From NCBI GenBank assembly GCA_025408425.1, contig JANXYX010000001.1:310001-374000 (forward strand): 64,000 nt of DNA. Reading direction: 5' to 3'. The position numbers and the translations under genes are program-made. Below the pieces are notes generated by a model. The model made no database searches. It was not told where the DNA came from and worked only from the letters and a program-made list of their open reading frames with translations. This stretch comes from Granulicella sp. (GTDB taxonomy: Bacteria; Acidobacteriota; Terriglobia; Terriglobales; Acidobacteriaceae). Below, in pieces: positions 25,753 through 34,576 of this stretch (its first letter is position 1; the number at the start of each line of letters is the position of its first letter).

Positions 25753-26427
25753 ATGAAGCCGTCATTTTCCTCTCCTGCAAACTCGTCTGAAGTTATTGAT
25801 CACGAAGAATTAGCTGCTGTGCGCGTGGATGCGGGTGCGTTGCCGCATCTGGGGGCGCTGGCCGAACCGTTGGAGTTGGGGGAGGGTCGTCGGATACGTT
25901 CGACGACCGTGATCTGCGTGCGGCGGGGCGACTCCGTGGTGATGGCTGCCGATGGGCAGGTGTCGATGGGCGCGACGGTGATGAAGGGCACAGCGAAGAA
26001 GATTCGCAAGCTATACAACGACAAGGTGCTGGCGGGTTTTGCTGGCTCGACGGCGGATGCGTTCAGCTTGTTTGCGCGGTTTGAGACGAAGCTGGAGCAG
26101 TATGCCGGAAACCTGGGACGTGCAGCGGTCGAGCTGGCGAAGGACTGGCGGACGGACAAGATGCTGCGTCAGCTGGAAGCTCTGTTGATTGTGACGGATG
26201 CGAAGCAGACTTTTCTGTTGAGCGGGACGGGCGATGTGATCGATCCGGATGAGGGGATTGCGACGATCGGGAGCGGCGGCAGCTATGCGCTGGCTGCGGC
26301 GCGGGCGCTGATGGAAAATACGAATCTGAGTGCGTGGGATATCGCGGAAAAGAGTATCAAGATCGCTGGACAGATTTGTATCTATACGAATGACCAGGTG
26401 ACGATTGAAGAGTTGAAGGCGGAGTAG
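25753..26427 (+). CDS. hslV: ATP-dependent protease peptidase subunit HslV with long N-terminal extension
   Basis: HslV is the proteasome-like peptidase partner of HslU. The core begins [20 protein letters not shown] and contains [30 protein letters not shown] and [12 protein letters not shown], all canonical. The nucleophilic Thr, usually residue 1 after Met removal, is Thr51 here when translation begins at the Met at 25753. The 50-residue Ser/Glu/Leu-rich extension would therefore need removal. No ATG or GTG lies immediately before the Thr; only a TTG about a dozen codons upstream offers a shorter form. The gene is separated from hslU by an 867-base foreign-looking gene. Confidence 0.92.
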   Translation: MKPSFSSPANSSEVIDHEELAAVRVDAGALPHLGALAEPLELGEGRRIRSTTVICVRRGDSVVMAADGQVSMGATVMKGTAKKIRKLYNDKVLAGFAGSTADAFSLFARFETKLEQYAGNLGRAAVELAKDWRTDKMLRQLEALLIVTDAKQTFLLSGTGDVIDPDEGIATIGSGGSYALAAARALMENTNLSAWDIAEKSIKIAGQICIYTNDQVTIEELKAE

Positions 26428-26432
26428 GCGGC

Positions 26433-27299
26433 ATGACTTACAAGAATGAACGGTGGAGCATGTGCAAATCGCTCCATCTGCTCCTCGACCTTTATGAGCG
26501 TGATCCGTCGGTTCCACACACTTTATTGTCAAATGACCTCAATCCATTTGGAGCCTTTGACGACGACTTGGGTCGAGTGAGGTTGGCCGAACAACTCGAA
26601 CTATTGAAACAGACTTCGAAAAATGCGCGGGACGAAATCCTGAGAAAGACGCTCATCGAGACGCATGGGGGCTCCATTCGGCACGCGGTGATACAAGAGT
26701 ATTTGGAAAGGCCAGACAAAGTTCCATCTCTCTACGATGATCCCGAGAACACGAAATCTGGTTTCGCATTTATGTTGGAAATTGAAGCCGAGGAAGCAGC
26801 GGAGCAAGGAATTAGCTACGCACAATACAAGGCATCTGGTGTCAGGGAAAAGCTTAGTGAAAAGAAAATTGAGGTCGAACTACTTCGGTTTTTCGCAGAC
26901 CGGATAGAGCACATCGCGGAAGCGATTGAAAAGTTGGATGACACGGATTTTTCTTCGCTGATTCCGGACCAGCTAGTGGCACCGTTCAGAGAATGTCATA
27001 TCAATGTAGTTCTTGGTAACTATGGCACGGCATCCATACTTTGCGGTGCGATTTTGGAGCGAGCGCTTCAGGACTTACTCCAGAGCCGTAGCATGCTCAA
27101 TGAGCTTATAAATGAGGCTAAGAAGAATGGCTTGCTGAGCGGACACAATATCCGATATGCGGGACAGATTCAGGCGCGACGTAACGCGGTAGTTCATGGG
27201 GAACAAGCTTTCAATTCCATCACATACCGCTGGGTGTGGGAGTTGTTGGATCTGACCCGGAAATTAGTTTCGGAACTCTATCAAGGCAGGGTGGCATAG
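26433..27299 (+). CDS. HEPN/DUF4145-like protein inserted between hslV and hslU
   Basis: This 288-residue protein begins five bases after the hslV stop and ends 12 bases before hslU, so it lies in the operon. The C-terminal ~110 residues form a helical domain: HINVVLGNYGTASILCGAIL, a further helix, then RRNAVVHGEQ. R250-N251-x3-H255 matches the R-x4-6-H catalytic motif of HEPN ribonucleases, and DUF4145-type domains show this pattern. The N-terminal ~180 residues are helical and charged, with no motif I recognise. Base composition is clearly lower in GC than its neighbours (26521-26580 is 27/60 G or C, versus 42/60 in hslU at 27421-27480). A defence or toxin function is inference only. Confidence 0.75.
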   Translation: MTYKNERWSMCKSLHLLLDLYERDPSVPHTLLSNDLNPFGAFDDDLGRVRLAEQLELLKQTSKNARDEILRKTLIETHGGSIRHAVIQEYLERPDKVPSLYDDPENTKSGFAFMLEIEAEEAAEQGISYAQYKASGVREKLSEKKIEVELLRFFADRIEHIAEAIEKLDDTDFSSLIPDQLVAPFRECHINVVLGNYGTASILCGAILERALQDLLQSRSMLNELINEAKKNGLLSGHNIRYAGQIQARRNAVVHGEQAFNSITYRWVWELLDLTRKLVSELYQGRVA

Positions 27300-27311
27300 G
27301 AGCAACAAATT

Positions 27312-28910
27312 ATGGCTATTTATTTACCGGGAACGGCTGAAGATACGGGTTTGGCGCTGGATGAGATGACTCCGCGCGAGATTGTGGCGGAGCTGGATAA
27401 GTATGTGGTGGGGCAGCAGGCTGCGAAGCGGGCGGTGGCGATTGCGCTGCGGAACCGGATGCGGCGGCAGAAGCTTTCGCCGGAACTGGCGGAAGAGATC
27501 ATGCCGAAGAACATCATCATGATCGGGCCGACGGGCGTGGGCAAGACGGAGATTGCGCGGCGGCTGGCGAAGCTGACGAATTCACCGTTTTTGAAGGTGG
27601 AGGCATCGAAGTTTACCGAGGTTGGGTATGTGGGGCGGGATGTTGAGTCGATCGTGCGCGATCTGGTGGAGATTGCGATCGACATGGTTCGCGAAGAGAA
27701 GATGGAAGAGGTAGAGGACAAGGCGGAGCTGGCGGCTGAGGATAGGCTGCTGGATCTGTTGCTGCCTCCGACGCCGGGTGTGACGACTCCGCCGGGGGTT
27801 GCGGTGATGCCGGACCATAACAGCAATCTGATTGAGTTGCCGGTTCCGGTGGCGGATGAGAGTGCTCCAGAGGGCAAGCCGGGGGAGCAGAGCAGCTATG
27901 AACGGACTCGCGAGAAGCTGCGGCAGCAGTTCCGCGAAGGCAAGCTGGATGAGCGCACGGTGGAGTTGGATGTGCGCGACCGGAATCAGCCGAGCTTTGA
28001 GGTGATTACGAATCAGGGTTCGGAAGAGATGGACATCAACCTGAAGGACATGTTGCCGGGGTTGTTTGGCCAGCGGACGAAGAAGCGGAAGATGAAGGTT
28101 TCAGAGGCGTTCGAGTACCTTGTGTCGGAGGAAGAGGGACGCCTGATCGATATGGACCAGGTGACGCGGCTGGCGGTAGAGCGCGTTGAGGACTCGGGGA
28201 TCGTGTTCCTCGACGAGATCGACAAGATTGCTGGACGCGAGGGCGGGCATGGACCGGATGTGAGCCGTGAGGGCGTGCAGCGCGACATTCTGCCGATTGT
28301 GGAAGGTACGACGGTGAGTACGAAGTACGGGATGGTTTCGACGGATCACATCCTGTTTATCGCTGCGGGTGCGTTTCATGTGTCTAAGCCGAGCGACTTG
28401 ATTCCGGAGTTGCAGGGACGGTTTCCGATACGGGTGGAGTTGCAGTCGCTGACGGTGAATGACTTTGTGCGGATTCTGACGGAGCCGAAGTCGTCGCTGG
28501 TGAAGCAGTCTACGGCGCTGCTGGAGACTGAAGGGCTGAAGCTGGAGTTTACGAAGGAAGCGATCTTCGAGATGGCTCAGTTTGCCTTCCGGGTGAATGA
28601 GACGACCGAGAATATAGGTGCTCGACGGTTACATACTATTCTGGAGCGGGTGCTGGATGAGATCAGCTTTCAGGCGCCGGACCTGTTCAAGAGCCCGCGG
28701 GCGGAGATGACGGAAGAGGGCGTGGTGGGCGAGGTGCATGTATCGGCTCCGCTGACGGGCGAGCCACAATTGCCGTCGCCACCGCTTCCTGTGATTGAGC
28801 GGCAGACGGCGACGGGAGTGGAGAAGGTGATTGTGGTGGATCCGGAATATGTGCGGCAGCAGGTGGCTTCGATTGTGAAGGACCAGGATCTGAGCCGGTA
28901 CATCTTGTAA
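27312..28910 (+). CDS. hslU: ATP-dependent protease ATPase subunit HslU
   Basis: HslU is the AAA+ unfoldase that feeds proteins to HslV. Walker A is GPTGVGKTE at residues 72-80, and Walker B is [11 protein letters not shown]. The sensor region and arginine finger region include [12 protein letters not shown]. The C-terminus LSRYIL is the conserved tail that docks into HslV. At 532 residues it is longer than the E. coli enzyme (443), with extra sequence in the I-domain around residues 140-230 (Pro-rich [11 protein letters not shown]), where substrate handling occurs. It is the third gene in the hslV operon, following the inserted HEPN-like gene. Confidence 0.96.
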   Translation: MAIYLPGTAEDTGLALDEMTPREIVAELDKYVVGQQAAKRAVAIALRNRMRRQKLSPELAEEIMPKNIIMIGPTGVGKTEIARRLAKLTNSPFLKVEASKFTEVGYVGRDVESIVRDLVEIAIDMVREEKMEEVEDKAELAAEDRLLDLLLPPTPGVTTPPGVAVMPDHNSNLIELPVPVADESAPEGKPGEQSSYERTREKLRQQFREGKLDERTVELDVRDRNQPSFEVITNQGSEEMDINLKDMLPGLFGQRTKKRKMKVSEAFEYLVSEEEGRLIDMDQVTRLAVERVEDSGIVFLDEIDKIAGREGGHGPDVSREGVQRDILPIVEGTTVSTKYGMVSTDHILFIAAGAFHVSKPSDLIPELQGRFPIRVELQSLTVNDFVRILTEPKSSLVKQSTALLETEGLKLEFTKEAIFEMAQFAFRVNETTENIGARRLHTILERVLDEISFQAPDLFKSPRAEMTEEGVVGEVHVSAPLTGEPQLPSPPLPVIERQTATGVEKVIVVDPEYVRQQVASIVKDQDLSRYIL

Positions 28911-28977
28911 TTCCGTACGGTAATTTGAGGGGTAATTGTGGCTTCGGTGTGGTGAATCGATGGCTGCAATGGGTAGC

Positions 28978-29010
28978 AAATGGGCTGGCGCTCGTAGCGT
29001 CGGCCCATTT
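28978..29010. terminator. bidirectional intrinsic terminator between hslU and the acyltransferase gene
   Basis: Outer arms AAATGGGC and GCCCATTT enclose an inner CGCT/AGCG pair around a short loop. The A-run and T-run on the two sides make it suitable for both converging transcripts. Confidence 0.75.
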
Positions 29011-29051
29011 TGCGTTTGGGGACTCTTTTTGAGGTGGGACGGGGTGACGAC

Positions 29052-30197
29052 TTATGCCTGGGATGGGCGGGTGGGGCGCTTGAGGACGTACTTGCGGAGT
29101 GAGGTGGCGGGCAGCTCGATGAGGTAGCGCGAGGCGAGGCAGAGGGCGACGGTGATGCCGAGCACTGCAAAGAAGCGCAGCCAGTATTGGGTGAGGTTGC
29201 CGTCGGGGAGTGGGCCGCGGAAGTGATCGTAGCCATCGAGGACGTAGAGGTGGGTCATGTAGAGGGCGTAGCTGATGAGGCCCATGAAGGGGAGGAGCCC
29301 GGAGCGGAGGAATCCGAGGCTGGGGTTTCCGGAGCGGCTGATGAGGTAGCCCACCAGGGCTCCGCAGAGCAGGGTCAGCGCGGTCTGGAGGGCGGCGGCC
29401 CCAAAGGCTTCGACTCTGGGGCTGATGGAGTCGCCGCGCAGCAAGAACGCAGAGACGACGAACAAGGCTGCGGACGACAGAAAAAGGCCGGCCAATCCGG
29501 AGTTGATGCGGCTGGGGGAGTCCTGATGGCGGCTTTCGAAGCGGCAGGCGAGGTAGGCACCGAGTGCGAGGCCGTCGCAGTGGAAGAAGGTGAAGTAGTA
29601 GTTGTGGTGTCCGACACAGGCGGCGATGAGCCTGAGGATGATGGCTCCGATTCCGATTCCAAGGGCCCAGCGGCCTAATTTGGCGATGGAGCGCTTGCGA
29701 ACGACGGTGGGCCAGAGGAGATAGAACTGCTCTTCGATCGCCAGGGTCCAGAAGGGGCCGTTGCTGGAGACGTGGAAGAGGTGGGCAAAGTTGGAGATGA
29801 AGAGCGCGGAGAGCAGGACATAGCCGCCGGTATTGGGGACAAAGGCGAACACGGCGAGCAGGCAGATGGCGTAGAGCGGAAGGATGCGGAGGGCGCGCTT
29901 CCAATAGAAGTTGTGATAGTAGGCGGGGTCGCTGCGGTCCTCGATGAGGAGCGAGGTGATGAGGAAGCCGGAGAGGACGAAGAAGACGTCCACGCCCGCA
30001 AAGCCGCCGTGGGACAAGTTGTAGAGGAACCGGATTCCGGGGCCCCACTTGGCTGGGTCGATGGAGGTGAAGCAGACATGGTGGAAGAAGACCATGATCG
30101 CTGCGATTCCGCGAAGGCCGTCAAGCTCACGGATGTGAACGAGGTGCCGACCGGTAGCTGGCTTGACCTGGGGAGAGCTCGTCAGCACTTCTGTCAT
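29052..30197 (-). CDS. acyltransferase family 3 (OafA/YrhL-type) membrane protein
   Basis: This 381-residue integral membrane protein has about ten hydrophobic segments. The signature RELDGLRGIAAIMVFFHHV at the N-terminus carries the conserved Arg and the catalytic His used by acyltransferase-3 proteins. FVLSGFLITSLL and FWTLAIEEQFYLLWP are further family blocks. Such enzymes O-acylate surface polysaccharides or other envelope sugars. It stands alone on the minus strand between hslU and transaldolase, so no partner is suggested by context. Confidence 0.9.
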   Translation of the reverse strand: MTEVLTSSPQVKPATGRHLVHIRELDGLRGIAAIMVFFHHVCFTSIDPAKWGPGIRFLYNLSHGGFAGVDVFFVLSGFLITSLLIEDRSDPAYYHNFYWKRALRILPLYAICLLAVFAFVPNTGGYVLLSALFISNFAHLFHVSSNGPFWTLAIEEQFYLLWPTVVRKRSIAKLGRWALGIGIGAIILRLIAACVGHHNYYFTFFHCDGLALGAYLACRFESRHQDSPSRINSGLAGLFLSSAALFVVSAFLLRGDSISPRVEAFGAAALQTALTLLCGALVGYLISRSGNPSLGFLRSGLLPFMGLISYALYMTHLYVLDGYDHFRGPLPDGNLTQYWLRFFAVLGITVALCLASRYLIELPATSLRKYVLKRPTRPSQA

Positions 30198-30312
30198 GTA
30201 AGGTGTTTTCCCGGATGGCGAAGCGGTGATCGAGGGCAGGGAGCAGAACGCCTGACCGATTGCCTTGAAGCTGCGTTGCTGCGGGCAGCTTCAAGGCAGA
30301 TCGGCGGAGCGA

Positions 30313-31299
30313 TTACGCTACGGCTACGAGTTCGCTGAGGCGCTTGGCAAGGAGCTTTTCGAGGTCTTCGAGGGCCTTGGAGAAGCCTTCGATTCCTTCC
30401 TTGAGCTTGTCGTTGGCCATGCGGTCGGCGACGTGCATCTTGTCGAAGGTGGCCTTGTCGATGGTGAGTTTCTCGATGTCCATGCTGGCTGCGTGGGCGG
30501 GATCGAGCTTGCGAACCAGGGTTCCCTGAGCTGCATCGAGTTCGCCGAGGAGCTTGGGGGCGATGGTGAGGAGGTCGCAGCCGGCGAGTTCGATGATCTC
30601 TCCGGTGTTGCGGAAGCTGGCGCCCATGACCTGGGTCTTGTAGCCGAACTTCTTGTAGTAGTTGTAGATGGTGGTGACGGACTGGACGCCAGGGTCGTCT
30701 GCGCCGACGTAGTCTTTGCCGGTGTCCTTCTTGTACCAGTCGAGGATGCGTCCGACGAAGGGCGAGATGAGGGTGACCTTGGCTTCGGCGCAGGCGATGG
30801 CCTGGTGGAGACCGAATAGCAGGGTCAGATTGCAGTGGATGCCTTCCTTCTCGAGGATTTCTGCTGCCTTGATGCCTTCCCAGGTGGAGGCGATCTTGAC
30901 GAGGATGCGGTCACGGGAGATTCCGGCCTTGTCGTACTGGGCGATGATGTCGCGGGCCTGCACGAGGGTGGCCTCGGTGTCGTAGGAGAGGCGGGCATCA
31001 ACCTCGGTGGAGACGCGCCCGGGGACGATGTCGAGGATCTTGCGGCCGAAGGCTACGGCGAGGGCCTTGAAGGCGAGATGGGCGACGGTTTCGTCGGAAG
31101 CCTTGCTGCCAGCGTCCTTGCGGGCCTGGGTAAGGACGTCGTCCACAATGGACTGATACTCCGGCTTATCGGCGGCGGCAGCGATCAGTGATGGGTTGGT
31201 GGTGGAGTCCGTGGGCTGATATTGCTGGATGGAATTGATGTCGCCGGTATCGGCGACTACGGTGGTTATTCCCTTGAGCTGTTCGAGTAACGACGCCAT
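30313..31299 (-). CDS. tal: transaldolase (class I, TalB type)
   Basis: Transaldolase transfers a dihydroxyacetone unit between sugar phosphates in the non-oxidative pentose phosphate pathway. The 328-residue length is close to E. coli TalB (317). The Schiff-base lysine lies in [21 protein letters not shown]-like sequence ([13 protein letters not shown]) near residue 31 and [14 protein letters not shown] are family hallmarks. It is cytoplasmic. It is transcribed apart from its upstream neighbour, with 122 bases between. Confidence 0.95.
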   Translation of the reverse strand: MASLLEQLKGITTVVADTGDINSIQQYQPTDSTTNPSLIAAAADKPEYQSIVDDVLTQARKDAGSKASDETVAHLAFKALAVAFGRKILDIVPGRVSTEVDARLSYDTEATLVQARDIIAQYDKAGISRDRILVKIASTWEGIKAAEILEKEGIHCNLTLLFGLHQAIACAEAKVTLISPFVGRILDWYKKDTGKDYVGADDPGVQSVTTIYNYYKKFGYKTQVMGASFRNTGEIIELAGCDLLTIAPKLLGELDAAQGTLVRKLDPAHAASMDIEKLTIDKATFDKMHVADRMANDKLKEGIEGFSKALEDLEKLLAKRLSELVAVA

Positions 31300-31421
31300 T
31301 TTGCTGCTCCTTCGCTGCGAAAGCGGTTGTAATTTGCTTGAGTCTGAAACTCAAAAGACGAACATCTGAGCTTCTATAGGATATTCCGCTGTGACGTGAG
31401 ATACAAACGCTCAATGTAAAT

Positions 31422-32246
31422 TCATGACGCTGCGGTTCGATTTCCAAGGGTTCCCAGGTGGTCGATCTCTACTTCGATGAGGTCGCCGGGCTGGACTGGG
31501 CCTACTCCGGCGGGGGTTCCGGTAGGGATGAGGTCGCCGGGTTCGAGGGTGATGCTGGCCGATATGTAGCGGAGAAGATGGGGGATAGAGAAGATGAGGT
31601 CGGCGGTGGAGCCTTGCTGCCTGATGACGCCGTTGAGCCGGGTCGTGACAGTGACGGGTGAGCCGGCGGCGGGGTCGATCTCGTCGGAGACGATGGGGCC
31701 GACAGGGCAGAAGGTGTCGAATCCCTTGCCGCGGGTCCACTGTCCGTCGCCCTTCTGAATGTCGCGGGCGGTGACGTCGTTGACGATGACGTAGCCGCGA
31801 ATGTAGGGGCGAACGTCCTCATCCGGCCCGAGGCGGTGGCAGCGGCGGCCGATGACGATACCGAGTTCTCCCTCATAGTCGACGCGATTGGAGATGGATG
31901 GCATGAGGATGGTGCCGCCGGGAGCGAGGAGTGCGGAGGGCGGCTTGAGGAAGAGCAGGGGTTCTTTGGGGACATCGTTGCCCATCTCGGTGGCGTGGTC
32001 GCGATAGTTGCGACCGATGCAGAGGATCTTTGAGGGGGTGACGGGCGCGAGCAGGTGCAGGTCTGCCAGGGGGCTGGGCCGGAAGGCGGCGTCAGGGTGG
32101 TGCTGGGCGGCAAGTTGGGCGGCAAGATCCTCTTCGGGCGGGGACATGGGGGCGACGGCCCAGAGGGAGTCGCCGCGCTGCTCGACGAGGGCGTAGCGGG
32201 GGAGGGTGGTTGCGTTTTCGGTGGAGAGGAATCTGCAGTAGCGCAT
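31422..32246 (-). CDS. fumarylacetoacetate hydrolase family protein
   Basis: This 274-residue protein has an N-terminal cap region followed by the FAH catalytic fold. KILCIGRNYRDHATEMG, LLFLKPPSALLAPG and VDYEGELGIVIGRR are present; the Glu residues of EGELG and the later Asp in GYVIVNDVTARDIQ bind the divalent metal. GKGFDTFCPVGP follows as usual. Members cleave C-C bonds or decarboxylate/isomerise 2-oxo acids in aromatic and sugar-acid catabolism. The exact reaction cannot be decided. It lies 39 bases downstream of the fibronectin-lipoprotein gene. Confidence 0.92.
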   Translation of the reverse strand: MRYCRFLSTENATTLPRYALVEQRGDSLWAVAPMSPPEEDLAAQLAAQHHPDAAFRPSPLADLHLLAPVTPSKILCIGRNYRDHATEMGNDVPKEPLLFLKPPSALLAPGGTILMPSISNRVDYEGELGIVIGRRCHRLGPDEDVRPYIRGYVIVNDVTARDIQKGDGQWTRGKGFDTFCPVGPIVSDEIDPAAGSPVTVTTRLNGVIRQQGSTADLIFSIPHLLRYISASITLEPGDLIPTGTPAGVGPVQPGDLIEVEIDHLGTLGNRTAAS

Positions 32247-32285
32247 GGGTGCTTCCTTCTGGTGTAAGAGCTTGTGGGCCGGGAT

Positions 32286-33482
32286 TTAGGGGAGGGTAGG
32301 GGTTTCCTGGACGTCGGCGCTGGGCGGGCTCTCGTTGCCGGATTTGTCGACGGCTGTGACGTGGTAAGTGTAGGTCTGGCCGGGGACGACGGCGAGGTCG
32401 CGGAAGGCTGAGCCGACGATCGGGGAGGGTGTGAGGCGGGTGAAGGTGCCGGATGTGTTGCCGGTCTGCTGACGATAGACGAGGTAGCCGGCGATGTCAG
32501 TTTCGGCGGCGGGCTCCCAGGAGAGGTCGATGGCTGGCTGAGGAGGTGTGCCCGGGGCGGCGGAGGTGGTCGCCTGGACCGCGGCCAGGCCGGTAGGGGT
32601 GGCTGGGGGAAAGATGTCGCGGAGGACGACGGTGACGGGCTGAGAGGGCTGCGTGCGGATCTCGAGGTGCTGGCCGCCGACCTGCACGGTTCGGACGCGT
32701 TGCGCGGTGTAGGCGTAGGTTTCGCCGTTGCGGGTGGAGTGGTCAAGAGTGCCGCCGGGATCGATTTCCGAGTTCTGATGGCTGACGCGCAGGTGGACGT
32801 CGGCGGACTCCTGCCCAGAGAGTTGAATGGGTTGTTTGGATTTGGGCCGCGCTCCGGCTTTCTGGGCTATAACAAGGGCCAGGTCGAGGCGGTCCAACTC
32901 GACGTCGAAGCCGGGTTGCTGGCGCCACTCGATCATGGCTCCTCCTTTGATGGCGGTGGCACGGAGTTCTTCCACGCCGGGTGGGGCAGATCCGGCGGCA
33001 GCGAAGGCTGAGTTGGACAGTCCGGCCGCGTTGCTGGAGACGTTTTCGATGCGAATGCGATAGGTGAGGAGGCGAACCGGATCAGAGGCGAGCGTGGCCG
33101 GCAGGGTTTCGGTGGCACTGCTGACGCCGGGGTGAGCGGCTAAGCGGAGGACGGGTACGCAGGACGGCGGTACCGTAGCTTGAGCCGTTTCGCGGCAGAT
33201 CTGGGCGGTGAGAGGGCCTTTTGAATCAAGGCCATCGGTGGTCCGGGTTGGAGTGGTCCAGTGGAGGACGACGTCGTTGCCGGTACGTTCGGCGGTGAGA
33301 TCGGTGACCAGTTCCGGCAGGTTGAGCGACGGGGGCCGGGGTGGACCGGGGCTGGCGCAGCCGAGGGCTGCCAGCAGGGTTGCCAGGGAGGCGGCAAGCA
33401 GGAGCGCCGACTTGTAGTCCGCAGAGTGCGAGGAATCTGGTGGTTGTGCCGTCTGCTGCCTGATTTTGCCGCTGGAGGTCAT
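32286..33482 (-). CDS. lipoprotein with fibronectin type III domains
   Basis: This 398-residue protein has an N-terminal hydrophobic stretch ending in a lipobox (LATLLAALGC), so it is probably lipid-anchored; a ~25-residue polar leader precedes it. At least two fibronectin III-like beta sandwiches can be seen: one around residues 60-170, and a clear one near the C-terminus (IDLSWEPAAETDIAGYLVYR then GQTYTYHVTAVDKSGNES). Such modules mediate adhesion or bind polysaccharide. No catalytic domain is visible. It may be the first gene of a unit with the FAH-family gene downstream. Confidence 0.85.
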   Translation of the reverse strand: MTSSGKIRQQTAQPPDSSHSADYKSALLLAASLATLLAALGCASPGPPRPPSLNLPELVTDLTAERTGNDVVLHWTTPTRTTDGLDSKGPLTAQICRETAQATVPPSCVPVLRLAAHPGVSSATETLPATLASDPVRLLTYRIRIENVSSNAAGLSNSAFAAAGSAPPGVEELRATAIKGGAMIEWRQQPGFDVELDRLDLALVIAQKAGARPKSKQPIQLSGQESADVHLRVSHQNSEIDPGGTLDHSTRNGETYAYTAQRVRTVQVGGQHLEIRTQPSQPVTVVLRDIFPPATPTGLAAVQATTSAAPGTPPQPAIDLSWEPAAETDIAGYLVYRQQTGNTSGTFTRLTPSPIVGSAFRDLAVVPGQTYTYHVTAVDKSGNESPPSADVQETPTLP

Positions 33483-33615
33483 CCGTCACAGCCTAGCATT
33501 TTGAGGGGGATGGGCGGCGATTGATCGATTCTCAAAAATAAATCTAAAAATATGTCAGGAACGTAAATCTTTTGATGCGGTTTCAACATCTATTTACCGA
33601 ACGAACAAAAATACT
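33483..33615. promoter_or_regulatory. AT-rich divergent intergenic region before the XRE-cupin regulator
   Basis: This is the most AT-rich short intergenic stretch in the window (runs such as CTCAAAAATAAATC around 33531-33545). It lies between two divergent genes, so it should hold both promoters. I could not fix a convincing -35/-10 pair. Confidence 0.4.
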
Positions 33616-34446
33616 ATGGCTAAGCATACCGTTATCCCTACGCCTGACGCGAATGCGGAGATCATTCCGCTCCTGCCCTCGGTTTCCGAGGGAATCAACC
33701 CTGAAGTGCAGCGGGTCCAGGTCGATCCTGAAGCCGCGGAGGACTTTATCGCTGAGAAACGGATTGGCGAGCGGATAAAGTACCTGCGTTTGAAGAAGTC
33801 GATGGGATTGGTGGACCTAGGGAAACATACAGGTCTGTCGGCGAGCTTCCTGTCGCAGTTGGAGACGGGGCGGGTGGTTCCGACGTTGCGGAATCTGGCG
33901 CGGATCGCGATGGTGTTCTCGAAAGACCTGAGCTACTTCTTTGAGCCGGAGCCGCAGACTCTGTTTCGGGTGCACCGGCAGAAGGATCGGGTACGGTTGC
34001 CGCAGAGTGGAGTGGAGGAGCCGTCGTACTTCTTCGAGAGCCTGGGGTACCTGGTGCCTGACCGGCAGCTTGATCCTTACTTTGCGGAGTTTTTGCCGGT
34101 GAAGGCTGGGCGTGAGCCGCGTGCCCATCAGCATCTGGGCTGCGAGTTTCTGTATCTGCTCTCTGGCAAGCTGGATGTCCGGCATGGCGATGTGACGCAT
34201 CACATTGAGCCGGGCGACGCAGTTTACTTCGATGCGAACACGATCCACAGCTATGTTTGTACGGGCGACACGCCGGCGAAGGCGGTGATTGTGACGTTGC
34301 AGCATCCGGTAGCGCTGCATCTTGGGAGTAACGGACGCGGAGCCCAGGGAAATATATCTTCGCGGCTGCGGAATCTGAACCCGCCCAGCGTGCAACGTCC
34401 GGCTGCGGAGACCTTGCCTGCGAAGAAGGCTCAGCGGACGCAGTAA
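33616..34446 (+). CDS. XRE-family transcriptional regulator with C-terminal cupin sensor domain
   Basis: This 276-residue protein has a helix-turn-helix at about residues 50-105 (IKYLRLKKSMGLVDLGKHTG, LSASFLSQLETGRVVPTL) and a cupin domain in the C-terminal half. REPRAHQHLGCEFLYLLSGK then HHIEPGDAVYFDANTIHSY supply the metal- or ligand-binding His/Glu pattern. This MerR-independent HTH plus cupin design is used to sense small molecules such as amino acids or alcohols. The ~45-residue N-terminal leader is poorly conserved. A strong terminator follows. Confidence 0.9.
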   Translation: MAKHTVIPTPDANAEIIPLLPSVSEGINPEVQRVQVDPEAAEDFIAEKRIGERIKYLRLKKSMGLVDLGKHTGLSASFLSQLETGRVVPTLRNLARIAMVFSKDLSYFFEPEPQTLFRVHRQKDRVRLPQSGVEEPSYFFESLGYLVPDRQLDPYFAEFLPVKAGREPRAHQHLGCEFLYLLSGKLDVRHGDVTHHIEPGDAVYFDANTIHSYVCTGDTPAKAVIVTLQHPVALHLGSNGRGAQGNISSRLRNLNPPSVQRPAAETLPAKKAQRTQ

Positions 34447-34468
34447 AGGGAGATTGAATTGGAGATAG

Positions 34469-34500
34469 CGGCTGGACGCTGATGCGTCTGGCCGTTTTTT
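34469..34500 (+). terminator. intrinsic terminator after the XRE-cupin gene
   Basis: Stem arms CGGCTGGACGC and GCGTCTGGCCG pair with two G-T wobbles around a TGAT loop, followed directly by six T. This is a classic rho-independent structure. Confidence 0.85.
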
Positions 34501-34576
34501 CTGCGATCTATGATCTCCGGGGGATCTCTGGGGCGGTGGGTTGGGTATAGTGGGCTTCGAGGTTAACAGAGAGCCT

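Noticed and set aside
26400-27330. Direct repeats flanking the HEPN-like gene, like those at 2355/3008
   Set aside because: Only short shared words (AAGGC, GGCAT) occur at the two borders, which is no more than expected by chance.
28670-29236. Gene bridging the hslU end and acyltransferase end on the minus strand
   Set aside because: It runs antisense through hslU and the terminator and is low-complexity. The hslU tail LSRYIL and the terminator fix the true gene ends.
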